DNA of 29,848 nt from Haplomitrium mnioides (GCA_049999725.1 JBNGIS010020522.1:1-29848); one strand, 5' to 3'. Counted from the first letter of the stretch, positions 18,649 to 29,845 are shown. The notes: generated by a model not told the origin, from the sequence alone. A program made the numbers and translations.

Positions 18649-19182
18649 CGTGTTGATGTACTACTTGAGTCTGTACAATTGCTTATTGTGGTTGTTTACT
18701 ACTTGAGTGTGTACAATTGCTTGTCATGTTGGTTTACTACTTGAGTGTGTAAATTTTCTTATTATGTTGGTTTATTACTTGAGTGTGTTCAATTGATTTT
18801 CTTGTTGGTTTATTACTTGACTATGTACAATTTCTCCTCGTGTTGGTTTACTACTTGAAGATGTACAATTTTCTTGTCGCATTGATTTACTACTTGAAGA
18901 TGTACAATTGCTTATCGTGTTGATGTACTACTTGAGTCTGTACAATTGCTTATCGTGTTGGTTTACTACTTGAGTGTGTAAAATTGCTTATTATGTTGGT
19001 TTACTACTTGAGTGTGTTCAATTGCTTTTCTTGTTGGTTTATTACTTGACTATGTACAATTTCTCATCATGTTGGTTTACTACTTGAGGATGTATAATTT
19101 GCTTGTCGCATTGATTTACTACTTGAGGATGTAGAATTTCTTATCGTGTTGGTTCACCACTTGAGTGTGTATAATTTCTTTT
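18649..19182. repeat. Local duplication of a seven-unit block in the array
   Basis: The rare variant CGTGTTGATGTACTACTTGA occurs at 18649 and 18916, 267 bp apart. It is followed in both cases by the same order of rare variants (GAGTCTGTAC, GTGTGTAAA, TTTTCTTGTTGG, TTGACTATGTAC, TTGTCGCATTGATT). This is a segmental duplication of about seven units. Confidence 0.8.
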
Positions 19183-20452
19183 CGTTTTTGTTTACTACTT
19201 AAGTATGTACAATTACTTATCATGTTGGTTAACTACTTGAGTATGTTCAGTTGCTTGGCTTGTTGGTTTACAACTTGAGTATGTTCAATTGCTTATCATG
19301 TTGGTTTGTTGCTTGAGGATGTACAATTGCTTATTGTGTTGGTTAACTACTTGAGAATGTAAAGTTGCTTGTCGTGCTTATTTACTACTTGAGTATGTAC
19401 AACTGCTTATTGTATTGGTTTACTACTTGAGTTTGTACAAATGCTTGTTGTGGTCATTTACTACTTGAAGATGTACAATTGCTGGAAGTGTTAGTTTACT
19501 ACTTGAGGATGTACAATTGCCTATTGTGTTGGTTTGCTATTTGAGGATGTAAATTTGCTAATCGTGTTTGTTTACTAGGTGAGTATGTACAATTGTTTAT
19601 CATGTTGGTTTACTATGTGACAATTTACAATTGCTTATCATGTTGATTTACTACTTGAGTCTGTACAATTGCTTATTGTGTTGGTTTACTTCTTTAGTGT
19701 GTACAATTGCTTATCGTGTTGCTTTACTACCTGAGTGTATACAATTGCTTATTGTGTTGGTTTTCTACTTAAATGTGTACAATTGCTTATCCGGTTGGTT
19801 TAGTTTTTCACTATGTACAATTGCTCATCATGTTGGTTTACTACTTGAGGATGTACAATTGCTTGTCGTGTTGATTTACTACTTGAGAATGTATAATTGC
19901 TTATCATGTTGGTATGCTACTAGAGGATATACAATTGCTGAAAGTGTAAGTTTGCTACTTGAGGATGTTCAATTACTTATTGTGTTGGTTTACTACTTGA
20001 GTATGTTTAATTGCTTGTCTTGTTGGTTTATAGCTTGAGTACATACAATTCCTTCTTTTGTTGGCTTACTACTTTAGTATGTTCAATTTCTTTCTTGTTG
20101 GTTGACTAGTTGACGATGTACAATTGCTTATCGTGCTGATTAGCTACTTGAGTATGTAGAATTTCTTATTGTGTTGGTTCACCACTTGAGTGTGTACAAT
20201 TGCTTATCGTGTTGGTTTACTACTTGAGTTTGTACAATTTCTTTTTGTGTTGAATTACTAGTTGAGTATGTACAACTGCTTATCGTGTTGGTTTACTACT
20301 TGAGTCTGTACAATTTCTTTTCATGTTAGTTTACTACTTGAGTGTGTACAATTGCTTGTCTTGTTGGTTTATTACTTGAGGATGTAAATTTGCTTGTTGT
20401 GCTGGTTTGCTACTTGAGTTTGTACAACTGTTTATTGTGTTGGTTTACTACT

Positions 20453-20604
20453 TGAGTATGTATAATTGCTTATCGTGTTGATTTACTACTTGAGGATGTA
20501 CAGTTGCTAGCAGAGTTGGTTTACTACTTGAGTATGTATAATTGCTTATCGTGTTGATTTACTACTTGAGGATGTACAGTTGCTAGCAGAGTTAGTTTAC
20601 TACT
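20453..20604. repeat. Recent duplication of a 76-bp dimer
   Basis: The block from TGAGTATGTATAATTGC through GATGTACAGTTGCTAGCAGA is repeated 76 bp later (20529). The first difference comes only after GCAGAGTT (G against A). This is the most recent expansion visible in the array. Confidence 0.85.
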
Positions 20605-21796
20605 TGATGATGTACAATTGCTTATTGTGTTGGATTACTACTTGAGGATGTAAATTTGATTGTCGTGTTGGTTTACTACTTGAGTATGTACAATTGCTTA
20701 TCGTGTTGGTTTACTTTTTGAGGATGTATATTTGCTTATCGTGTTTATTTACTGCTTGAGGATATACAATTGCTTGTCATGTTGGTTTACTACTTGAAGA
20801 TGAACAATTGCTATAATTGTAAGTTTACTACTTGAGGATGTGCAATTGCTTATTGTGTTGGTTTACTACTTGGGTATGTTCAATTGCTTGTCTTGTTGGT
20901 TTACTGCTTGAGTTTGTACAATTGCTTATTTTGTTGGTCTACTACTTGAGTATGTTCAATGCTTGTCTTGTTGGTTTACTTCTTGAGTATGTACAATTGC
21001 TTATCGTGTTGGTTTATTACTTGAGGATATACAATTGTTTACTGTGTTGGATCACTACTTGAGGATGTAATTTTTCTTGTCGTGTTCATTTACTAGTTGA
21101 ATATGTACAATTTCTCATTGTGTTGGTTTGCTACTTGAGTGTATTCAATTTCTGATTGTGTTGGTTTACTACTTCAGAATGTACAGTTGTTGGAAGTGTT
21201 AGTTTACTACTTGAGGATGTACAATTGCTTATTGTGTTGGTTTACTATTTGAGGATGTAAAGTTTCTTATCGTGTTGGTTTACTACTTGAGTATGTCCAA
21301 TTGCTTATTGTGTTTGTTTACTACTTGAGGATGTGCAATTGCTTATCGTGCCAATTTACTACTTGAAGATGTGCAATTGCTTGTCGTGTTGGTTTACTAA
21401 TTGAGGATGTACAGCTGCTTAAAGTGTAAGTTTACTACTTGAGGATGTGCAATTGCTTATTGTGTTGGTTTACTACTTGAGTATGTTCAATTGCTTGTCT
21501 TGTTGGTTTACTACTTGAGTATGCACAATTGCTTATCATGTTGGTTTACTACTTGAGTATGTTCAATTGCTTGGCTTGGTTGTTTACTACTTGAGTATGT
21601 ACAATTCCTTATCATGTTGGTTTGTTACTTGAGGATGTACAATTGCTTATTGTGTTGGTTTATTACTAGAGGATGTAAATTTGTTTATCGTACTGCTTTA
21701 CTTCTTAAGTATGTACAACTGCTTATTTTGTTGGTTCACCACTTGAGTATGCACAATTGGTTTTTGTGGTCATTTATTATTTGAGAATGTAGAGTT
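20582..21796. repeat. Higher-order repeat of about 607 bp (16 units), two copies
   Basis: Variant markers recur in register. The AG(T/A)GTTAG type is at 20582, 21188 and 21797. The ATGTAA(A/T) type follows each by about 65 bp. The GTAAGTTTACTACTTGAGG type is at 20810 and 21417. The interval is 606-609 bp, which is 16 units of 38. The third copy is shortened, with its next marker at 22185. Confidence 0.75.
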
Positions 21797-22387
21797 GCTG
21801 GAAGTGTTAGCTTGCTGTTTGAGGATTTACAATTGCTTATTGTGTTGGTTTACTACTTGAGGATGTAAATTTGCTTATCATGTTGGTTTACTACTTGAGT
21901 ATGTACAATTGCTTATCGTGTTGGTTTACTAGTAAACCACTTGAGGATGTACAATTGCTTATCGTGTTTATTTGCTATTTGAGGATGTACAATTGTTTAT
22001 CGTGTTGGTTTATTACTTGATGATGTATAACTGCTTGTTGTGATTGTTTACTCTTTGAGGATGTAAATTTTCTTGTCGTGCTGGTTTGCTAGTTAAGTAT
22101 GTACAACTGCTTATTGTGTTGGTTTACTACTTGAGTATGTACAATTGCTTATCGTGGTCATTTACTATTTGAGGATGTACAGTTGCTCAAAGTGTTAGTT
22201 TACTACTTGAGGATGTACAATTGCTTGTTGTGTTGGTTTACTACTTGAGGATGTAAATTTGCCTATTGTGTTGGTTTACTACTTGAGTATGTATAATTGC
22301 GTATCGTTTTGGTTTATTACTTGAGGATGTACAGCTGCTTCTTGTGTTTGTCAGCTGGGTTTCTTTAGGTTTGTTTTCAAGTTTTTG

Positions 22388-22995
22388 TGTTTAACCTAGC
22401 TTAGTACAACACTTTGAGCTAAGGATTGATCAACTTGATGTGCAAAGGTGGCAAAGAGGGTCAATTCAGTATAAGGAGTTGACCAGAGTCTGAAGAAAGC
22501 AGGTTGGGTTAGACCCATCGGAGGGCTAGCCCAGTTTGATACAGGAAATTGAAATTACTCAAGGAGACATATATGATATTTGGAGTAGAGGGCTAGGCCC
22601 TCGACCATACTACAATTGGGTTCTATTGGACGATGTGTGTCAGCCCTCAGCCTATCTCTCCCTTGTACGTTGCCTTATTACATTTCCCTTGTTGTGTGTC
22701 TGCCATGTTTTGTAGCCTATGTGCGCTGTATCCTGTGTATTTCCTCTGTTTTTATGTACTCTGTAAATTTAGTATTTGATCATCACCCCCATTAATATGG
22801 AAGTTCCGAAGGGTGCTCTATTCACCCTATCCGAGAGGAGCTTTTGTTTTTTTATTTAAATTTTGTTCTATTTAAAGTTATTATTGTTGTCGCATGAGTG
22901 CCGCACACATACACACGGGAGTCCATACAAATGAATGGGATGAATCAATTGGTATGACCTACTTACATAAGGTATATCTATACGTCCCTATAACA
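22388..22995 (-). repeat. 3' LTR of the copia element
   Basis: The upper edge is well set: directly after the polypurine tract the minus strand starts TGTTATAGGGACG. The lower edge is inferred. The plus strand has TGTTTAACC at 22388, giving matching ends TGTTA and TAAACA; a second candidate lies near 22345. A small hairpin AGGGTG..CACCCT is at 22810-22828. There is no second LTR in the window to confirm the length. Confidence 0.6.
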
Positions 22996-23004
22996 CTCCC
23001 CTTT
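22996..23004 (-). other. Polypurine tract
   Basis: The minus strand reads AAAGGGGAG immediately before the LTR start TGTTAT, the expected primer for plus-strand synthesis in a copia element. Confidence 0.75.
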
Positions 23005-23487
23005 GACTGATTCTTCTTCTAGTAATCAGCCATCCTAGGACTATATGCTATGTAAGCTCTTATTACAAATCCTATTTTATATGTGGTCTTATTAAAACCC
23101 TCCCCTTTCTTCCAAGGGAATGAGTGCCACCACATAATTTGATAGGTAGAAATATAATGATATAGTGTGTGTGTAAGTATCAAAATGTCAAAAATATTGC
23201 TTTGATAGTAAAGCTAATATGTGGTGTTGTTGCGCGGTGTTGTTGCGTCCTTCGTAGTTGTATCGCTGCGCCGCTACGTCCTTTGTACTGATATCCTGGA
23301 GGTCTGTCTGAAAAATGATGTCAGCGTCAAAAGTTGAGAAGTGATCTCAGCTTCGTATATAATATGCTCATGTCAATACCTATAAGACATTTCAGACAAA
23401 TTATATATATTTCAAAAAGAAATGATTGAATTCGCAATCCTTGATCTTCATGACTAAAGGTCAAAGAAAAAATAGTATAAGCAATCA
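23005..23487. other. Non-coding 3' region of the copia element
   Basis: This lies between the end of the RNase H coding part and the polypurine tract. No gene is seen. A 13-bp tandem duplication of GGTGTTGTTGCGC is at 23223-23248 (last base C against T). Confidence 0.55.
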
Positions 23488-24160
23488 TTATTTGCTGTTT
23501 TGGTGCAAGTCAGATAGTCCTTGTAGACCAAGCCCTTGAGTATGTGCAATGTGCAGAGCAGGTGGAAAGGGTTTGGTGAAGATATACGCTCTGTTTTCTT
23601 TGCTTGCTATCCATTGGACATTTATTTTGTCACCATGTTGCTCATGAGTGTATAAGAATTTAGGGGCAATTAGCTTAATTTTGTCAACTTTGATAAAGCC
23701 TTGAGCAATTTGGTCGACGCATAGTCGATTGTCATCGTATATTATTGTAGGGGATTGAAGTAGAGGTTGGCCCATATTAATGTTGATATGATCAATGAGT
23801 TGTTGAGGCCAAACACATTCCCTACTAGCCTTATAGAGTGCTATGATTTATGCATGGTTAGTCGAGGTAGTTGTAATGGTATGTTTAGTGCTTTTCCATG
23901 AGATAGCAGTGCTTTCTTTAAGGAAGACGTATCTTGTTTGAGACTTTGCGTCATCAGGATCAGATAAATATTCAGCGTCGGCATAGCGGACAATATCATT
24001 TGTTGCATTTCTGGGGAAGAAGAGTCCCATATCTTTTGTGCCTTTCAAGTATCTCAAAATGCGTTTGAGTCCATTCTAATGACGAATGGTAGGTTGGGAG
24101 TTGTGCCTTGCAAGCAAGTTTACTACAAAAGATATATCAGGTCTAGTATGATTTCCAAGG
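23488..24160 (-). pseudogene. Copia RNase H, broken
   Basis: Near 24160-24060 the end of the RT module reads TRPDISFVVNLLARHNSQPT. RNase H follows in one frame from 24057: RYLKGTKDMGLFF, VRYADAEYLSDPDDAKSQTR (the usual form is YADAGYLSDP) and TAISWKSTKHTITTTSTNHA. After a stop, 23775 onward gives SPTIIYDDNRLCVDQIAQGF, IKVDKIKLIAPKFLYTH and AYIFTKPFPPA, matching the copia EDN, HI.PKFF and ADLFTKSLP blocks. The ADL of the final box has become AYI. It would remove the RNA template during cDNA synthesis. Confidence 0.85.
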
Positions 24161-24221
24161 TATATGAGAGCTCAAATTGCCGAAAGGTATGGTTTTTTTA
24201 ATCCCAGAGTTTGTTCATGTT

Positions 24222-25470
24222 CCTTTTGTTTTCTAAACATGTCATTGGTTGGGTCTAAAGATCTCATTTCCATGGGGGTGCTTGTCGGATGAGCATTATC
24301 CATATTGAATTGTTTGAGGATCTTGGCCATATATGTGGACAGGTGGATCAGAATCCTATTAGGCAGATGCTCAAACTGTATGGTTCTCCAATGTCTCGCA
24401 TTTCAAATATGTCTTTCAGTTTGGCAATTGTGTTGGCTACTATAATTTTTGTGCCAAAAATATTTATGTCGTCTACATAAAGTGCAACTACGACGTATTC
24501 AGAGTCTTGATGTTTCATGAACATGCATGGAGAAATGTCATTATATGTAAAATTCAATGCCATCATCTCTGATTTGAATCTGTTGTACCAATTTCTGCCA
24601 CTCTATTTGAGCCTATATATCGATCTCAGAACTTGAATTGCCATTTGTGTGCCTCATTGATCGATTGGTGATCCAGATGCATTAATAGAATGCTTTGCCA
24701 ACTTCACATTTTCATGTGATATACTTTGATGATGAGGGACAAAAGGTGTACTTTGGTGTTGCTCATGCAGCTTGTATGTATATGGGGCTAAAGGTCCTCT
24801 GCAGCGCTGCATGCTCAGCGAATTTGCTAGATGGACTAAAGGTCCTTTGAAATGTTGCGTGCTTAGCAAATGTGCTAGCTGGACTAAAGGTCCTTGAATG
24901 GCATTATGCAACTTACTTTCCATCATTTGGCATTGTCTTTTCGACATGAGTACTAAAGGTCCTTTCTGGATTTGTAGTGGCTTTTTACGAACAAAAGGTC
25001 CTTTCGTTTGTTAGCCATTAAGGACAAAAGGTCCTTTTCTCAGATTGAGGTCTTTGTGGACAAAAGGTCCATTCTTAATCATTGTGCCTCTATGGACTAA
25101 AGGTCCATTTTTATAGTGCATATCATGAGGGACAAAAGGTCTAACCTCAAAGTTTAGGCCATGAGAGACAAAAGGTTCAATCTCAGTTTTTAGGTCGCTT
25201 GGGACTAAAGGTCCATTTGCACTGTGGTTGTTCTCTTCTTTAATATGAAGTGCCATTCTTGATAGGAGTTTGGGGGGTGTTTTCGTAAAAATTTGGGTAT
25301 CCAAAATTCCATGTAAGTAGGCAGTGATGACGTCCATGATGTGCATTGTGAGATGACGTTGGATAGCAAATGCTATCATATATTTGTAAGCTATAGTATC
25401 CATGACGGGTGAGTATGTGAGGTCATAGTCACGTCCACGAATCTGAGTGTATCATTTGGCCACTAATCTT
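24222..25470 (-). pseudogene. Copia reverse transcriptase with an internal repeat insertion
   Basis: From about 25470 it reads AKGDVTQYKARLVAK, GRDYDLTYSPVMDTIAYKY, then MHIMDVITAYLHGILDTQIF, the first catalytic aspartate block. In other plant copia elements the next block is the PEGF...SLYGLKQ segment. Here about 170 codons of GPLV/GPFV repeats intervene before MAIQVLRSIYRLK, a stop, SGRNWYNRF and the catalytic VALYVDDINIFGT (near 24470). 24330-24222 gives MDNAHPTSTPMEMRSLDP. From 25403 to 24348 both RT halves and the insertion share one frame, broken by three stops (about 25008, 24651 and in the RLK-SGR block). The YVDD box is intact. Confidence 0.85.
24730..25222 (-). repeat. Coding repeat array of GPLV/GPFV units inside the RT
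   Basis: Twelve units are recognisable. In coding order the first eight have a period of about 12 codons (NGPLVPSD, IEPFVSHG, VRPFVPHD, NGPLVHRG, NGPFVHKD, KGPFVLNG, KGPFVRKK, KGPLVLMS). The last four have a period of about 16 (QGPLVQLA, KGPLVHLA, RGPLAPYT, STPFVPHH). On the plus strand each shows as GGAC(A/T)AAAGGTCC or close. Spacings between AAAGGTCC cores are 33-38 bp on the right and 47-49 bp on the left, with one of 70 bp. All indels between units keep the frame. Confidence 0.88.
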
Positions 25471-25596
25471 GCCTTATATTGTGTGACATCACCTTTTGCA
25501 TTGTGTTTGCGGACAAAAATAAATCTGTAATCTGTCAAATGCATGTCGGGAAGTGCTGGCATAACAGATCCAAATACTTGTTGTCATATGAGAGAG

Positions 25597-26860
25597 TCAA
25601 GTTTGGAATTTATTGCTTTCTCTCATTGGGGCCAATCGGTTTTGACTGGTATGAGAATAGTCAATTGCTATTTCATCATTGTCAGTCGCAATGTGTAATG
25701 ATGTCGGTGATTTTGGTTTATTCTTTGAGCCTCTAGGTCTGCCACGTTTTTCTTTAGGCTGTATTTCAGTGGCTGGTGCGCCAACTTTTTGAAGTCGTGT
25801 TGGTGCGTTGGCAGCTTCAATGTGCGATTTGGTGATGTTGGCTGCATTGTTAAATGCGTCAAGCATTTTGATTAATGTTTGCTGTAAATGGAGGAGTAGT
25901 TTGACTTTGGCATCGAATTGTCCGTTTCATTGGTCAAAGTCTAATGGCAAGTGTTGGTGTCATATTAATTTGTCCTCAGGTTTGGGTTGTACAACTTTGT
26001 CCTCTTGTAACACATGTGGAAAAGATTCTTCAAAGAATTGACAATCTGCGAATTGAAACTTAAACACATTAGAGGTTGAGGGTTCAAGATATTGGATGAT
26101 AGAAGGAGATTCAAAACCAACATATATGTTTTTTTTGATGTTGAGGTCCCATCTTTGTTTGATGTAGTCCTAAGATTGGGAAAAGGACGAGGCAGCCAAA
26201 TGTGCAAAGATGCGAGATATCTGCAGAAATTTTGGCTGCAAGTTGGTGTGGGGAATTCTAGTTGAATGCAAATGGTCTGTAATGCAACAAGGATGTTGTG
26301 TGCATGACTACGTATCCCCAAGCGATGGTAGGGAGGTTTGAATTCAGAAGTAATGGTATTGTTATTAGTTGTATTCTCTTGATAACAAATTCTGCAATGC
26401 CATTTTGAAAGTGTACATGGGAACTAAATATTGAATATCTATATTGGCAGATGTGCAAAAATCATCAAAAGTTTGTGAAGAGAATTCTCCAGCGTTGTCC
26501 ACTCTTAGATTTCTAATTGGTTAATTAGGGAACTGTGCTGATAGTTTCAAGATTTGTGATAGCAGTTTTGGGATGATCATGTTTTCGGTTGTAAGAAGGG
26601 ATACTTCTGACCATTTGGATGATGCATCAATGGTGACTAGGAAGTATCAAAATGGTCCCGAAGGTGGATGTATAGGTCCACAAACATCAGCGTGGATCCT
26701 CTTGAGGAATTGAGGAATCATGATCATTGTTTTGTCATGAGAAGGTGCGATTCTCAATTTGCCTTGTGCGCATGCTAAGCATAAGATATTCAATAGAAGA
26801 GGGTGTATGTTTTGTGGCATTTCTCTGCTATTGTTTTTGATGCAGTAGAACATGTCTCGA
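25597..26860 (-). pseudogene. Copia integrase, broken
   Basis: The enzyme would insert the cDNA into the genome. From 26853 the zinc-binding end reads CLACAQGKL, then FLKRIHADVCGPIHPPSGPF with the first catalytic D (HAD). 26458-26258 gives HVHFQNGIAEFVIKRIQLI, carrying the catalytic glutamate (AEF; the family has AE.....R), and LPTIAWGYVVMHTTSLLHYR. After frame changes, the C-terminal segment at 25866-25597 reads NAPTRLQKVG and KEKRGRPRGSKNKPK, the NAPARI and KRGRPxGSK blocks typical of plant copia. The parts lie in at least three frames. The middle aspartate region (about 26460-26640) is too damaged for me to place. Confidence 0.82.
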
Positions 26861-27179
26861 CCAAAATACCCTAGACGGTTGTGCCATGTGAGAGCTGCAG
26901 AGATCGGTGTCGTAGAGATATGATATGAACATATTTTGGTAGTGTACAGTCTATGTGGTGATAGTGAGAATGATTCTTGTATGTTGAAACCTGTTGATGT
27001 TGGACTCAGGATATGGAGGACTTTAGTGTCCTAAAAAGATCTGGTTTGAATGTGAAAACCGTTTTGTCGATATCTCAAAAATTGGTGAGGTTTCTAGTTG
27101 CTGCAGGTGCATAAATTGTAGATTGATATCCAGTCTAGTACCATTTGGAAATAGTATGGTTGCTGGACCATGTCCTTCT

Positions 27180-27395
27180 TCAATTTGATTGTGGGGTGAT
27201 TGTGGTCATAGGTCTGGAAGAAGGTTTAATCGATGAAAAGTATTTTCGGTCTAGCAATATAGTCTGCGAAGATCCGTTGTCTACAATGTAGCTTATCTTG
27301 GATTCATTTTTTTGGTTTGATAAAGATGAATAAGTCATGTGACTTTCAGGATGTAGATTGTACGATGGATATTCATCCATGTCTGTCATTTCCAA
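27180..27395 (-). pseudogene. Copia aspartic protease, altered active site
   Basis: The block SYIVDNGSSQTILLDRKYF corresponds to the copia protease active site, usually LVDSGTTHTI..KKYF. Aspartate and glycine are kept but the S before G is N, giving D-N-G instead of D-S-G. It would have processed the Gag-Pol polyprotein. It lies between gag and integrase, as expected. The region 26861-27179 between them should hold the rest of protease and the GAG-pre-integrase part, but is too decayed to read. Confidence 0.65.
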
Positions 27396-27451
27396 TAAGT
27401 TGTCGTGGACCTCATTATTGTGAGATTTAATGCTTAGTTGGTATAATCGCG

Positions 27452-28460
27452 CTAAGAGCGTGAGTACTCTGTAAGTAGGTTAGGTGTGGCCACACATGCT
27501 AAATCGATTACAGGTTGTTTGCGGCTAGCGCAAATGAGAATAAGTGCGTCAACCTTGATGGGATTGCCTGCCTCTTCTATTGGTCCATGTGCGCTATGGG
27601 GTCCGTTGTGGTGTCGTCGATGTGCGACGTTTGGTATGTCGATCTTTGTTGTTGGGAGTCGGAGGTCGACAAATGTTTGGGCAAGTAGTGCTCCCCCTAA
27701 ATCTGGAGTGTCCCCTTCCTCTGCCTCTGGAAAATTTTTTGTTTCTGGAACGGGAGTATAGTCCAGTCTTTGTAAAATGTGATTCAAGGTTATGTAGAAG
27801 AGCAAAAGACCGTGGGGGTCGTTTCTTTGTATTTTCTATGAGGAGTATTTGATTTTTTTCAGCTAGCAGTATGTACGCTATGAGTTTAGAATATCGAGTG
27901 AATCGCATATTGCGATATTGTGATGCTAAAATGAGACTGCTCACAAGAAAAGTCAATAAAGTCTTTTCTATTTGTTCTTCGTTGGTCACGGGGTGACCAT
28001 AGAATGCCAATTGTAAGACAATGCGGAATAATTTACTATTATAATTGACTATAGACGTATGGTCCTAAACTCGAAGATTAATCCAGTCGTGTCTCACTAT
28101 AAGGAGCGATATACTTGTCAGATAGTCAAATCTGAGTTTCAATTCTGCCTATAGTAGGTGGGGACTATTATAGTTCAAGTATTGGAGTTTGAAAGGTTCC
28201 ACTAGATGGTGTCGAATTAGGATGAGGGCTCTGGCTACTTCACGGGGGTTGATATCATCGTTTGTGTTGAGTATCTCATGGATACCCTTGGATGTCGTAT
28301 ATGTTGTGACGTCTAGTGACCATGATGAGTAGTTGGAGCCATCCAATCTCAATGCTTGGAATTTTAGAGATGCTACAAATGCCATTTGCAAATATGTGCT
28401 CTGTTTTGCTGAGAATACCTGTGAATGAGTAAGAAGAACCAGATTGTTTGGCAAATGCAA
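27452..28460 (-). pseudogene. Copia gag, broken
   Basis: The likely start is the methionine of MAFVASLKFQALRLDGSNYS (about 28385), after a 25-codon open extension to 28460. SWSLDVTTYTTSKGIHEIL follows. 28010 onward gives PVTNEEQIEKTLLTF, ASQYRNMRFTRYSKLIAYIL and LLIENTKKRPPRS, matching the C-terminal half of plant copia gag (UBN2 type). A basic RGRGRGHSRFRG stretch follows. In another frame a ruined CCHC knuckle ends in ACVATPNLLTEYSRS (the family has TCRTPKHLVxLYQ). It would build the particle and bind RNA. The gag pieces at 28460 and 28010 share one frame; the knuckle is shifted. Confidence 0.78.
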
Positions 28461-28484
28461 CGATTGGGTCAGGGCTGCGATTGT

Positions 28485-28555
28485 TCTGTACTTTGTACAG
28501 ATTGGTGATCGATCATAGTTTTAGTTGATCACAAACCCATGTACTTGTTTGTGAT
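28485..28555. other. Three close inverted repeats upstream of copia gag
   Basis: TCTGTAC-TTT-GTACAGA (28485-28501) is a perfect 7-bp stem. TGATCGATCA (28506-28515) is a perfect palindrome. ATCACAAAC (28528-28536) pairs with GTTTGTGAT (28547-28555) across a 10-base loop. They could fold in the RNA leader; a packaging or dimerisation role is only a guess. Confidence 0.5.
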
Positions 28556-29808
28556 TTCTGCTTTAAGCAAAAAAATGAGGAACTAAAATGAAAAACATGA
28601 AAGAATCGACTAAATGCAAGTTAATCGGTATGTACTACCGAGAACTGAAATCAGAAATTGATGTTGCTAATGGATGAAGAAAGTGCCCAATGTGAGTATG
28701 TATCTACTTCTGATGGTGTGCCTGTGGCGTGTCCTCCAAGAGTTGTCCTTGTGTGAGCCTAATCCCAGATCGTTGTGGTGCCGCTTTGCAATGATGATTT
28801 TGTAAAGAAGAAAGAAGTAAAAGTTGCAAGTATGGCCAAATAGGGGTTTAGCTTGTGGAGGTGGCATGGGTCAGTGTTTTTGGTTAGTATGAGTCACCTG
28901 TAGTCTCTTGTTAGAAATATTTCAGAATCAAAGAGTGTGTCCCTTGTGAGGGATAGATTCATTCAAAAAAGAAAGGAATCAATCAAAGATAATCAAGAGG
29001 TAAGTTGAAGAGATTGAACCTCAAAGTTTTTGAAAAGAAACTGAATGAGCTTGAAGTGGGAAGATGCAGTGTTGCCCTTCCATTGAAAGTCAAGATAACT
29101 ATGTATAGCAGCTTGTGTGAAGGTTTGTCTTGCCAAATGTATATGTAATTCTGTTGTTATTCAGAGAAGAGTCGAAGTCCCTGGAGTCTTTGTTGCTGCA
29201 CGGACAGGTGAGTTGAACTTGTGCACTATGAGAGTAGACAAAAATAGGTAGTGTCTGATGTCGAAGTCACACAAAGAGGCAAGTAAGTGTTAGAAGTTTG
29301 ATGCCTTGTCTCCCTTGGTGTCCGATGGTGCTTTTGTTGTGATGGACAAGCAGGCTATTGCTGAGTGACAGTAGAGAACCAAAACAAGAGAGAGGTAAAC
29401 CAAAAATGAAAAGGAAAGAACAATAAGAAGGTGGTAAGCTCATATGCTTATCCTTCAAAGTTAGAGAGAAACGAAAAATGGTAAGAAAACAAGCTTGTGT
29501 ACTCTTGTGTTGAAGAAGAACGGGTGTACATGTTGGTGTTGTTTCCTATGCTGGATAGTTCCTAGCAAAGAGAAGGAGTAAACAAGAATCTCACAAAGAA
29601 CCACGAATAGAAAAATGAAGAGAGATAACGATGGTTCGTGAGTAGATGAGAGGTTAGTGTAGAAATGTAGCAATGGAAACATAGAGAAAAGAAGAACACG
29701 ACCTAATAATTGTTGTTGTCGAAGAGTAAGGAGGATGCACAACTTTAGCCTGTCATATGCGAGAGGTAAATGCAAGCAAGAATGCTACAATGTTAGTCGA
29801 CTGCTTGT

Positions 29809-29845
29809 GTTACCACATTGCTGCGTGCGTTACCACATTGCTGCG
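29809..29845 (+). repeat. 20-bp tandem repeat at the right edge
   Basis: GTTACCACATTGCTGCG occurs at 29809-29825 and 29829-29845, a period of 20. Only two copies are visible and the window ends 3 bp later, so this may be the start of a longer array. Confidence 0.8.

Larger units (their letters stand above)
17432..22352. repeat. Minisatellite array of a 38-bp unit, about 129 copies
   Basis: The unit core is ATGTACAATTGCTTATCGTG, flanked by TTGGTTTACTACTTGAG. The 38-bp spacing is easily checked, for example at 17881 and 17919. Units vary at a few fixed places: GAG(G/T)ATG; TAC(A) or TTC(A); an ATGTAAATTTGC variant; a GGAAGTGTTAG variant. No unique spacers and no other gene interrupt it. The open frames within are by-products of the repeat. 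The array ends at about 22352, where the last unit fades into TGTCAGCTGGG. Confidence 0.97.
22388..28460 (-). mobile_element. Ty1/copia retrotransposon, decayed, 5' end outside the window
   Basis: Reading right to left, the order is gag, protease, integrase, RT, RNase H, polypurine tract, 3' LTR. Integrase ahead of RT is diagnostic of Ty1/copia. The reading frame changes several times and stops are frequent, so it is inactive. A leader of at least 1.4 kb lies upstream of gag; no PBS or 5' LTR was found before the window ends. It sits directly against the 38-bp satellite. The lower boundary is uncertain (22345-22390). Confidence 0.88.

Noticed and set aside
19631-20038. 135-codon open frame inside the 38-bp array, also 20832-21062
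   Set aside because: The 38-bp period is not a multiple of three, so the frame cycles through all phases of the same unit. It stays open only where the TTGAG of the unit happens to be changed. It is a by-product of the repeat, not a protein repeat.
17432-22352. CRISPR array
   Set aside because: The repeats are directly adjacent with no unique spacers, units are diverged, and the surrounding DNA is eukaryotic.
27486-27852. Plus-strand open frames of about 90 codons
   Set aside because: They lie opposite the copia gag, whose family blocks are on the minus strand.
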